From Cyclobacterium sp. SYSU L10401 (GTDB lineage Bacteria > Bacteroidota > Bacteroidia > Cytophagales > Cyclobacteriaceae), in assembly GCF_010993705.1 (NCBI RefSeq), contig NZ_WOFO01000004.1, forward strand, positions 124,001-188,000: a stretch of DNA of 64,000 nt. The letters are read 5' to 3'. The notes under the pieces were generated by a model. That model did no database searches, was not told where the DNA came from, and worked only from the letters and a program-made list of their open reading frames with translations. This document shows positions 8,908 to 16,466 of the stretch, piece by piece. The translations under genes were made by a program, and so were the position numbers. Position 1 is the stretch's first letter, and each line of letters begins with the position of its first letter.

Positions 8908-9248
8908 AGTATAGGGAATGTTTTTTCTATCTGGTTGATCCAACCAAATTTAGAGAGAATTGCAGGGAAAACCCATAATCAAATTCCATTTATTTCAGGC
9001 TTAAGGGACCTTTTATAGGGTAAACGAAATTTTGTCAAAGCACTTCGTCAAACAGGCTTGTAGCTTTTCAATTGTCTATCTGGATCATTTAACACAAAAA
9101 ATTGCGGTGCAGAAATGTTACAAATATTTGAGATCTGGTGACTCAGTGCCAGCTACTACCTGGTTAAAATTAATAATTTGAACTCAGTCTAGGTAATATC
9201 TTGAATTACAAGCAGTTTTAAATAATTTTTTTCGCTTTAAAAAGAAGC
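8908..9248. other. Gene-free interval
   Basis: About 340 bp between the broken helicase N-terminus and the terminator of the toxin-antitoxin pair. It is AT-rich with scattered short frames on both strands. I see no gene, clear promoter or repeat in it. It may hold decayed upstream sequence of the helicase gene. Confidence 0.5.
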
Positions 9249-9284
9249 AAAAATGCCATCCAGGTAATGCTGGATGGCATTTTT
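9249..9284 (-). terminator. Strong intrinsic terminator after the toxin gene
   Basis: AAAAATGCCATCCAG (9249-9263) and CTGGATGGCATTTTT (9270-9284) form a perfect 15-bp stem with a 6-base loop and a T run on exit. It starts 18 bp past the stop of the GNAT gene on the minus strand. Confidence 0.85.
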
Positions 9285-9302
9285 AAGGAATTGCTTCTGC
9301 TT

Positions 9303-9797
9303 TTAATCCTTCAAAAGCTCCCGGATAGTTGCCATAGGAAGAAACATTCTGTCTGAGGAATTTAGTTTTATAAAACCAAAAAGCGCATAGAATTTAATTG
9401 CATCATCATCTATTGGATCGACAAAAACTCCGGCAATTCCCAAGACTTCTGATACTTTTGTGATTTCAGTAAATGCTTCAATCAACAAATAAGCTCCAAG
9501 ACCTTTACCCTGGTAATTTAAATCTACGGCTAATCTTCCGATCGCTGCGAAAGGAATATCGGAATATCGGGGCAATTTTTTAGATAAATTATCTGGGATT
9601 TCCTCTTTGGAAATAGAACCTGAGGATAGTGTGTAATATCCAATTACCTTATTTTCTTCTCCTTCCAGGATGTAGCAGACGGCCACATTTTTTTCAATAT
9701 CCTGTTTGGCTATTTTTGCCAAATAATCATTAAGTGACCTCTTGCCACAATCAAACTCATTCTTTTTGTGGGATTTCCCCAGCTTGCAAATTTTCAT
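9303..9797 (-). CDS. GNAT acetyltransferase toxin of a TacT/AtaT-type toxin-antitoxin pair
   Basis: A 164-residue GNAT-fold protein. Known toxins of this type acetylate the amino group of aminoacyl-tRNA and stop translation. Family signs are the N-terminal FDCGKRSLNDYL (residues 15-26), the acetyl-CoA-binding loop RLAVDLNYQGKGLG (88-101) and the C-terminal KFYALFGF with the Tyr137 expected to be catalytic. The length is typical. The start overlaps the end of the DUF1778 gene by 41 bp in another frame, the usual arrangement for these pairs. A strong terminator follows 18 bp after the stop. Toxic function is inferred from family and context; a harmless GNAT enzyme is possible but unlikely beside this partner. 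Confidence 0.9.
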   Translation of the reverse strand: MKICKLGKSHKKNEFDCGKRSLNDYLAKIAKQDIEKNVAVCYILEGEENKVIGYYTLSSGSISKEEIPDNLSKKLPRYSDIPFAAIGRLAVDLNYQGKGLGAYLLIEAFTEITKVSEVLGIAGVFVDPIDDDAIKFYALFGFIKLNSSDRMFLPMATIRELLKD

Positions 9798-10080
9798 CGA
9801 ATTGTTCGCTTTTAAATTTCAAATAATTTAAGCGAGCCTTTTTCAATTGTGCATTGGGACTAGGGGGATTCAGCAATGCATTAAAGAAAATACGTTTATC
9901 CTCTTCACTCTTCAAAATTTGACTTTCTTCAATCAATAAACTTTTGGATTCCTTGTACACACAATGTACAACGAATTCAGTCAGATTCTTGAACCCGCTA
10001 ATCACCGAAGCCCTTTTAAAAAGCTCTTTCTGTTCTGTGCTAACACGAACATCAATTCTGTCATTAACTTGAGTTGCCAT
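9757..10080 (-). CDS. DUF1778-type ribbon-helix-helix antitoxin
   Basis: A 107-residue antitoxin partner of the GNAT toxin. The N-terminus (NDRIDVRVSTEQKELFKRAS) is the beta strand and first helix of a ribbon-helix-helix DNA-binding domain, followed by FKNLTEFVVHCVYKES as the second helix. The C-terminal half, residues 60-107, is charged and presumably wraps the toxin. It precedes and overlaps the toxin by 41 bp, which suggests coupled translation. Such proteins normally repress their own promoter and bind more tightly when complexed with toxin. The chain is somewhat longer at the C-terminus than many DUF1778 proteins (about 90 residues). Confidence 0.88.
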   Translation of the reverse strand: MATQVNDRIDVRVSTEQKELFKRASVISGFKNLTEFVVHCVYKESKSLLIEESQILKSEEDKRIFFNALLNPPSPNAQLKKARLNYLKFKSEQFDENLQAGEIPQKE

Positions 10081-10444
10081 ATCTAATGATTTTAATATTA
10101 TCTGATTTTATCTGAATTCAAAATTTAGTCTTTCAGTATTTTTTGCTGTGATTTTGTTGCCTGGCTTTTCTTTTGATAAATATTATCTTTTCTCTTTGCC
10201 TTTCTAACTTCTTATTTGCGGTTTTAATTTTGATTTTTCCTTAGTTGAATTTTTTTTAGCCTTTTTTCTTTTAATTGCCTTTGACCTTTAGTCCAATTCG
10301 TATTAGCTTTACAAACGTACGCTTTTTCACCGTACAAAAAAATTATTTTCAAAAAAAATAGTTGAGGAATTTCAAAATGAGCTGGAATTGCAAGGGATGG
10401 GTAAATTTAAATTTGAAGAGGGAAGAGTAGGCACTTCCTTCAAA
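10081..10444. other. AT-rich control region upstream of the toxin-antitoxin pair
   Basis: This 364-bp gene-free stretch should contain the promoter of the antitoxin-toxin operon. It is very rich in T runs. A short inverted repeat, GTACG at 10317-10321 and CGTAC at 10331-10335, is present but lies about 240 bp from the start codon, so its role is doubtful. I found no exact Bacteroidota -7 box close to the gene. Confidence 0.45.
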
Positions 10445-12277
10445 TTAAGCACCCTTTTTCACCCCTTCGATCCATCGCTTCACTTCTTCTTCCAGAATTT
10501 CCAGCGGAAGGGCACCTCCCCCAAGGACGATGTCATGGAATCCGGCCAGGTCAAACTGCTCACCCAACTCCTCCTCCGCCATAGCCCGGAGCTCCTGTAT
10601 TTTAAGCATCCCGATTTTATAGCCTGTGGCCTGCCCCGGAATGACCATGTAGCGCCGTACTTCGGCCTTGATGGCCCCCTGAGAAATGGAGGAATTTTCG
10701 GAAAAATACCGGATGGCCTCGTCCTCTGTCCAGCCTTTGGCATGCAGCCCGGTATCTACCACCAGGCGGATGGCCCGCCAGATTTCGTTGACCAACCGGC
10801 CAAAGTCATAATAGGGGTTTTCATAGCCTCCCATTTCCTTGGCCAGAATTTCAGAATAAAGTGCCCAGCCTTCCACATAGGCATTGAAACCCATTTGGGT
10901 CCGGAATTTAGGGATACCGGTCAGCTCCTGGGCAATGGAAACCTGCATGTGGTGGCCTGGATTCCCTTCATGATAGGCCACACCTTCCATGGTAGATTTG
11001 GGCATGGCGCTCATATCGGACAGGTGGGCATAATACGTTCCCTTCCGTGAGCCATCAGGGGTTCCTTTCGAATAATGCTGCGGTGCGCCATCCTGCTCCC
11101 GGAAGGCTTCCACTCGCCTGACCTGCAATTCCGCTTTGGGCAACAGCCCAAAATAATCAGGAAGTTTTTCCGTGATGGCATCCAGAAAGGCTTTCGAATC
11201 GTCCAGGTAGGCCTGCCTTCCCTGATCCGTATTGGGATAGAAAAACTGCTCATCGGTATTGACAAACTCAAAGAATGCTTCCAGGCTCCCCTGAAAACCT
11301 ACTTTTTCTTTGATTTCCAGCATTTCCTCTTTGATCCGGTCCACTTCTTCCAGTCCGATTTGGTGGATTTCATCTGCAGAGAGGTCGGTAGTGGTGGAAA
11401 CCTTCAACATGTGTTGGTAATAGGCCTCCCCTTTGGGATGCCTGCTGACACCGGTAGGTTTTTCTTCCAACCCGGGCAATTGAGATTTTAGCCAGGCGAT
11501 CAACTCCTCATAGGCGGGCTTAAATTGCTCTTTCAGTGCTTTATCGACTGATTCCCGAAAAGCTTCCGCCTGACTTTCATCGATTCTATTGGCCGATTTC
11601 AGACTATCAATTTTGGTATTGGCGTCGTTCCATAGCGGTGATCCCTCCTCGCCTGATTCGAAAGGTTGCCCCTGTATAAGTGCCTCCGCCTGTGGTATCA
11701 CAATCTCATAGGCAAATCGTGGGGGTTGGATACCCGCATCTGCCTGTTTTTTTGCCCGTTCCAACAGTTGCCGGATGGCCCTGCCTGTTTCTCCAATTCT
11801 ACTGATCAGTGCCTCTATGTCTGTCGGTTCGTCTACCTTATGGTAATTGATCAGGGTATTGGGCAGACCGGTATGGACCCCACCCATTTGATGAAAAATA
11901 TAAGGATATTGCCTGAATTCAGCTTCTTCTTTGGCCACCTCATACTGGTATTGCCATAAATCAAAAGAAACCTGCGCTTCCGGATTGAGTTGATCTTTGG
12001 AGAATTTCTCCTGCATTTTGGTCACACTACCCTCCAGCCAGGCCAGTTTTTCATCTGCAGCCTCTTCACTCATGTCATCAATTTGGTCATACAAGTCTTT
12101 TCGACCCTGGGCGGTCAGCTGAAGGGGGCTTTGCTGCAGCCATGCTTCATACTGTACATCCAGCCATTCGTTTAATTCACTGCTAAGGTCTTCTTTTTCC
12201 TCAACTCCAGGGCTGCACTGAAAAAAGAGGGTTACAATGGAAAATAACAGCAGAGAAAGTGGCTTGGACATGTTCAT
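10445..12277 (-). CDS. DUF885 family metallopeptidase-like lipoprotein
   Basis: A 610-residue protein with a lipoprotein signal peptide (TLFFQC, Cys21 counted from the first Met). The body belongs to the DUF885 family, whose fold resembles metallocarboxypeptidases and M3-like peptidases. The key segment is YHEGNPGHHMQVSIAQ (about residues 435-450), a variant zinc-binding HExxxHH-like site, followed by NAYVEGWALYSE with the downstream Glu ligand. The length is usual for the family. Two Met codons two apart (MNMSK) allow starts at 12277 or 12271. It stands alone: repeats and a gene-free gap lie upstream and the toxin-antitoxin region downstream. Family members are widespread in Bacteroidota and poorly characterised, so peptidase activity is an inference. 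Confidence 0.88.
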   Translation of the reverse strand: MNMSKPLSLLLFSIVTLFFQCSPGVEEKEDLSSELNEWLDVQYEAWLQQSPLQLTAQGRKDLYDQIDDMSEEAADEKLAWLEGSVTKMQEKFSKDQLNPEAQVSFDLWQYQYEVAKEEAEFRQYPYIFHQMGGVHTGLPNTLINYHKVDEPTDIEALISRIGETGRAIRQLLERAKKQADAGIQPPRFAYEIVIPQAEALIQGQPFESGEEGSPLWNDANTKIDSLKSANRIDESQAEAFRESVDKALKEQFKPAYEELIAWLKSQLPGLEEKPTGVSRHPKGEAYYQHMLKVSTTTDLSADEIHQIGLEEVDRIKEEMLEIKEKVGFQGSLEAFFEFVNTDEQFFYPNTDQGRQAYLDDSKAFLDAITEKLPDYFGLLPKAELQVRRVEAFREQDGAPQHYSKGTPDGSRKGTYYAHLSDMSAMPKSTMEGVAYHEGNPGHHMQVSIAQELTGIPKFRTQMGFNAYVEGWALYSEILAKEMGGYENPYYDFGRLVNEIWRAIRLVVDTGLHAKGWTEDEAIRYFSENSSISQGAIKAEVRRYMVIPGQATGYKIGMLKIQELRAMAEEELGEQFDLAGFHDIVLGGGALPLEILEEEVKRWIEGVKKGA

Positions 12278-12483
12278 TGGTTAGTGGTATTTAGTAGGTG
12301 GATACGGTTCAAAATTACAGTATTTTTTCAATAAACAATAAGGTTGAAATTCCCACTGGCATCCATGAACGAGGGTCCCCTCCTCCAGGCATCTTTTATG
12401 CCGCTGCCTTCGACTCCGCTCAGGCACCGGAAGAGACCTATCATCACATCATCAAATCATCATATCTACACATCATCAATAAC
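12278..12483. other. Gene-free spacer with a short repeat-like segment
   Basis: Upstream of the DUF885 gene. It contains CTTCGACTCCGCTCAGGCAC near 12408-12427, resembling a short intergenic repeat common in Bacteroidota genomes, but no second copy occurs in this window. Nothing else is recognisable. Confidence 0.4.
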
Positions 12484-12649
12484 CGTCATTGCGAGCGCCA
12501 GCGAAGCAATCTGATTCGAAGCGAAACCGCAAGTCCTCTGTAGAAAGCAAGTAAAAAAACGAATAGCGCAAACGTACACCGACAGACTGCCGCGGGTGCG
12601 ACGAGTGATGCGACCATTTTTTGTCCCAAAACGCACCCTCGCAGTGACG
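12484..12649. repeat. MITE-like element with terminal inverted repeats
   Basis: CGTCATTGCGAG (12484-12495) and CTCGCAGTGACG (12638-12649) are inverted repeats matching at 11 of 12 positions, bounding a 166-bp non-coding segment. Inside are GCGAAGCAATCTG and GCGGGTGCGACGAGTGATGC. The CGTCATTGCGAG...GAAGCAATCT style is typical of dispersed non-autonomous repeats. It ends 6 bp from the stop codon of the last FAD oxidoreductase gene, so it may shape that transcript's 3' end. No target-site duplication could be confirmed. Confidence 0.6.
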
Positions 12650-12654
12650 AGACA

Positions 12655-14667
12655 TCACCTCACCGGCACCCACAGCACCGCATCGGCCACCACATTGCCA
12701 TCAGCATTCTTATTGGACACTTCCACAAAAGGCGAGGTATTGGGTTTGAAACCAAAATCTCCCAGGTGCACCCATTCTCCGGAGGTCTGCCCCTCTACCC
12801 GGACATCTTCTTCCCTGATCACCATTTCATGCTCCTCAAATCCATCTCCAAGCAAAATGTTGGTTTGAGAGCTGGCATCGGCTACGCGGGAAAAATAAAC
12901 GTATACGCCATATTTTCCTGCATCCTTAATGCTTGGGCTAAAACGGGCAGAATTATTGCCGGCACTGCCTGCAAATAAAAAACTGGGACCATAGCCTCCC
13001 CTGCTCATCTTTTCCCAATCTCCGGACAGGCTCACTTGTGCTTCATCGTCATTGTCTACCAATATGTCTGCCGTGCTCCCGTCTGCCAGGGGGTTGGATT
13101 TCAGTTCCTCCTGAAGGGCTGGCACATCTACTTCCTGTACGGCCTGTCCCTCATCAATGGCCATACTGGCGGCCACGGCAGAGGCCTGACCCAATACCAT
13201 AAATACCGGCTCCATACGAATGGAACCAAAGGCAATATGACTGGCTGACATGGCTGCCGGTACAAATAGGTTTTTAGCTTCTTCACTTTTGGGAATAAGG
13301 GAGCGGTAAGCAATGGGATAGGGTCCAAAACCACCGATCTCCACATTACCTTCATTTTTGACCATTTTCTTACCATCCTTTTCGATCACAATCCGCTGAA
13401 TATTGTGGGAGTCCATGGTATAGGCCGCCATACCTATGCCATCCTCCACCACTTCTTCTCCTACACAATTGGCCTGAGTCATCACATATTCACCTATCAT
13501 TCTCCTCACTTCCCGTACATAAAGCTGTGGGGTCCAGTGGTCGTTGTCCAGGTATTCGTCTTTGGGATATCCCCATTCCTGGATCTGCTCTTGTATGGCT
13601 GCCGGCACGCGTGGATCTGTTTTGTAGAAATAAAGCAGCGATTTGGTGTAATGGGTATGGGCATCGATGATTTCCTGTCTGCGCTCATAATCTGCCTCCG
13701 GATATTCGTGGTTCATGCCTATCATATCGGTAGAAAAACCACCCCTGTTGTTAATATCCGTTTTGTTGTTCGGCATGTGGCTCCAGATAAAATAGTTGTT
13801 GAGGCTCTGCCGGTCGGGCTGGGCTTCAAAAAGCCGGACCAGCAGGTCAAACATGGAAGGATCATAGCCCTCAGGCTCGGTAATTTCAACCCTGTTGGCC
13901 GGATCATTGGTCAGACAAATGCGGTAATTGTAAGCCTGAATCTTATCATCCCCTGTGCCATCCGGCTGCAATTCATCCTCACTGATGCCCCACAACAATC
14001 CGCTGGAAGGATCACCCGGTGTTTTGTAAGGATCTATGCCATCCGGAAACTGGTGCCCGGTCATCAGTTGCACCCCATTATAGGTTTCACCATACATGGA
14101 ATTGGCCTCTCTTCCAATGGCATAACTAACCCCTGACAAAGCCATCAGGTCTCCCTCATAGGTAGCATCAATTACCATTTCCCCTGCCACATACCGGCGA
14201 TCAGCGGAAGGATTGCCGGACTTTTCCAACTCAATTTCCAGGATAAATCCATCTTCTTTATTGACACCTATGACACGATAATCATATTGCACTTCTATTC
14301 CCGCCCTGTCCAGGTAATCCTGAAAGGTTTTTTTGGCCACACTGGGTTCAAAAATCCATTGTTCAAATTTGCCATAATGGTCGCCCAGCCTCCTGTAAAA
14401 ATCCCTGGACAAACCGGTCACGGCATATTTATTTCCGATATCCGTATATCCCAATCCGCCGGTGGTCAAGCCGCCTAAATGATGGCTGGGCTCAATCAGC
14501 ACTACCGATTTACCCATGGTTTTCGCCGTGTAAGCGGCCATGATTCCGGCTGAATTCGCTCCATATACCACTACATCATAATTTTCTACCTCAGTCTCTT
14601 TTTCAGTAGAACAGGAAAAGGTCAGCCAAACGAAGACAAAACAAAGAGATACAATTGGATTTTTCAT
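12655..14667 (-). CDS. Exported FAD-dependent oxidoreductase with C-terminal golvesin/xanthan-lyase-like domain
   Basis: A 670-residue lipoprotein (lipobox LTFSC, Cys19). Residues 30-73 carry the FAD-binding Rossmann start VVVYGANSAGIMAAY and the family motif GGLTTGGLG, as in the FAD_oxidored family. Two further blocks are shared with the four intact paralogues: MPNNKTDINNRGGFSTDMIG (about 315-335) and [15 protein letters not shown] (about 500). Unlike the three paralogues next to SusD, it has an extra 120-residue C-terminal beta-rich domain (from about residue 550) resembling the golvesin/xanthan-lyase C-terminal module. The reaction is probably oxidation of a sugar hydroxyl or a related carbon, but no family member guides a precise call. 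It is last in the co-directional locus, 15 bp after a sulfatase gene. The older label xanthan lyase is likely wrong for the catalytic domain. Confidence 0.85.
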   Translation of the reverse strand: MKNPIVSLCFVFVWLTFSCSTEKETEVENYDVVVYGANSAGIMAAYTAKTMGKSVVLIEPSHHLGGLTTGGLGYTDIGNKYAVTGLSRDFYRRLGDHYGKFEQWIFEPSVAKKTFQDYLDRAGIEVQYDYRVIGVNKEDGFILEIELEKSGNPSADRRYVAGEMVIDATYEGDLMALSGVSYAIGREANSMYGETYNGVQLMTGHQFPDGIDPYKTPGDPSSGLLWGISEDELQPDGTGDDKIQAYNYRICLTNDPANRVEITEPEGYDPSMFDLLVRLFEAQPDRQSLNNYFIWSHMPNNKTDINNRGGFSTDMIGMNHEYPEADYERRQEIIDAHTHYTKSLLYFYKTDPRVPAAIQEQIQEWGYPKDEYLDNDHWTPQLYVREVRRMIGEYVMTQANCVGEEVVEDGIGMAAYTMDSHNIQRIVIEKDGKKMVKNEGNVEIGGFGPYPIAYRSLIPKSEEAKNLFVPAAMSASHIAFGSIRMEPVFMVLGQASAVAASMAIDEGQAVQEVDVPALQEELKSNPLADGSTADILVDNDDEAQVSLSGDWEKMSRGGYGPSFLFAGSAGNNSARFSPSIKDAGKYGVYVYFSRVADASSQTNILLGDGFEEHEMVIREEDVRVEGQTSGEWVHLGDFGFKPNTSPFVEVSNKNADGNVVADAVLWVPVR

Positions 14668-14682
14668 GATTTTGGTTTTAGG

Positions 14683-16461
14683 TTAATTCATACTTTTAAA
14701 TAGCAAAAGCCGGACATCCATGACCTGATCACCCGGGATCTCCAGGGCTTCCAATACCATCTCGGACCTTCCTTTATTTAAATTGATCCTTCCCAGGTTC
14801 ATGGGTTTAAAATCTTTCACATAGGATTCCATTCTTTCCACCCGGTCGTTTTCCATACCACGGATGGGAGGGTCATGCGCCTCCAATACCTGTGCTTGCA
14901 CCTGATTATCCCCGACTGATAATTGGATCCTGGAACCCAGATTCTGTTCGCTACAGGTGTAATACAATTCCACCTCAAATTCACCCGCTTCCATGACATC
15001 CACATCCCAGGTGATTTTATCTGTTGTACTGGTCCAGTTGGTGAAAAATGAATCGTTGGGAAACCGGTTGCTGCGCTGTATATTGCCATGAGCTATTCCA
15101 TCCCGGGCGGGCATTTGGGTGATAGAAGCGCCCGGGTATCCCAAGGTAAATGGCCTGTCCTTCCCATCCAACTCCGCAGCCATTTCCTGGTCCCAGCTTA
15201 TTTTCGCCTGAACAAGCTGTTGGGCAAGTTCCGGATATTCACCAGCGATATCCGTAGATTGTCCCGGATCATTTACCATATCATAAAGTTTGGCCTCCTT
15301 GTCCAGGCGGTACTGCTGGGACCGGACACTGGTATTTCCATTCCAATGACTGAAAATCATCCGGTCATCCCAGGACGGATTGTCCTCCAGCATGAGCGGT
15401 AGCAGGCTTTTACCGTCCAGTGGCTTAGGGAATAAAGGTTCTAAACCAGCCAAATCCACCAGGGTCGGCAGGATGTCGATGGCCCCAGCAATCTCTGTAA
15501 TGGTCTTCCCCTGAGGAATCCTTCCGGGCCATTGAATAAAAAAGGGACTGCGAACACCACCCTCATCAGTAGATCCTTTCCTGCCCTTCATGTCTCCATT
15601 CCAGCGAAAACTGTTGGGGCCATTATCGCTGAGGTAAATCACAATGGTATGCTCTTCCAGGTCCAGCTCCTTTAACTTATCCATCACCCTTCCCACATTC
15701 CAATCTATATTTTCACACATGGCAAGGGCTGCCTTGGTGAATGGAAGGTCTTCATTTCGATCTTCCGGCAAGACCTTTTCCAATTCCCTTGTCTCCAATT
15801 TTTCCCACCATTGGTCCGGAACCTGCATGGGTGAATGGGGGGTATTGTAGGGCAGATAGACCAGAAATGGGGATTCCCGGTTATTTTCAATGAATTCGAT
15901 GGCCTTTGTGGTAAAGTCATCCACTACATAGCCTTCTCCCTGTACCATTTTTCCGTTTTCCTCCAGTGGTGGACTGAAATAATCTCCCCAATGACCGGAG
16001 CAAAAACCATAAAAATAGTCAAAACCCCTTGAATTGGGATGATAGGGATGCTGCGTGCCATTGTGCCATTTACCAAAGGCACCCGTAGCATATCCTGCTT
16101 GTTGGAACAACTCAGCAAAAGTGGTTTCGTCCAAATCCAGCCTTTCCTCGCCTGCTGATGTGCCACTAACCCCTCCCCTCAGGTGGTACCTTCCGGTTAG
16201 CAATTCAGCCCGGGTAGGAGAACAAACAGGGGCCACATAAAAGCGGTCAAAATTCAACCCGTTTTGCGCCAGCTGATCGATATTTGGCGTGGATAGGTTG
16301 GTGTTTCCGCTGTGACTCAAATCCCCCCAACCCTGATCATCTGATAAAAAGATGACCACATTGGGAACTGCGGAGCGATCCTGCTGCACAGGCTTTTGAC
16401 AGCCCAGGCAGCACAGAAGGCTCAGGAAAAGAAAGAAAAAAGGCTTTCTCAGAGAAACCAT
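14683..16461 (-). CDS. Type I sulfatase lipoprotein with C-terminal beta domain
   Basis: A 592-residue sulfatase counted from the ATG at 16461. A GTG two codons upstream (16467) is also possible but overlaps the preceding stop. Lipobox CCLGC gives Cys21. Motifs are PNVVIFLSDDQGWGDLSHSG, the formylglycine site CSPTR (Cys80), GKWHNG and YLSDNGPNSFRW. After the sulfatase fold, about the last 130 residues form a separate beta-sandwich-like segment (ITWDVDVMEAGEFEVELYY) that may bind carbohydrate. It lies between two FAD oxidoreductases, 5 bp after one and 15 bp before the other, so they are probably co-transcribed. It is the only sulfatase in the SusCD locus, so the imported substrate probably carries a sulfate ester. 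Confidence 0.92.
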   Translation of the reverse strand: MVSLRKPFFFLFLSLLCCLGCQKPVQQDRSAVPNVVIFLSDDQGWGDLSHSGNTNLSTPNIDQLAQNGLNFDRFYVAPVCSPTRAELLTGRYHLRGGVSGTSAGEERLDLDETTFAELFQQAGYATGAFGKWHNGTQHPYHPNSRGFDYFYGFCSGHWGDYFSPPLEENGKMVQGEGYVVDDFTTKAIEFIENNRESPFLVYLPYNTPHSPMQVPDQWWEKLETRELEKVLPEDRNEDLPFTKAALAMCENIDWNVGRVMDKLKELDLEEHTIVIYLSDNGPNSFRWNGDMKGRKGSTDEGGVRSPFFIQWPGRIPQGKTITEIAGAIDILPTLVDLAGLEPLFPKPLDGKSLLPLMLEDNPSWDDRMIFSHWNGNTSVRSQQYRLDKEAKLYDMVNDPGQSTDIAGEYPELAQQLVQAKISWDQEMAAELDGKDRPFTLGYPGASITQMPARDGIAHGNIQRSNRFPNDSFFTNWTSTTDKITWDVDVMEAGEFEVELYYTCSEQNLGSRIQLSVGDNQVQAQVLEAHDPPIRGMENDRVERMESYVKDFKPMNLGRINLNKGRSEMVLEALEIPGDQVMDVRLLLFKSMN

Positions 16462-16466
16462 AAACA

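Noticed and set aside
10317-10335. GTACG/CGTAC inverted repeat as the toxin-antitoxin operator
   Set aside because: The arms are only five bases and the site is about 240 bp from the start codon. Too weak to call.
12298-12543. A short frame across the MITE-like region
   Set aside because: The translation (SFDSAQAPEETYHH, CERQRSNLIRSE) is the usual false reading of dispersed repeats, not a protein.
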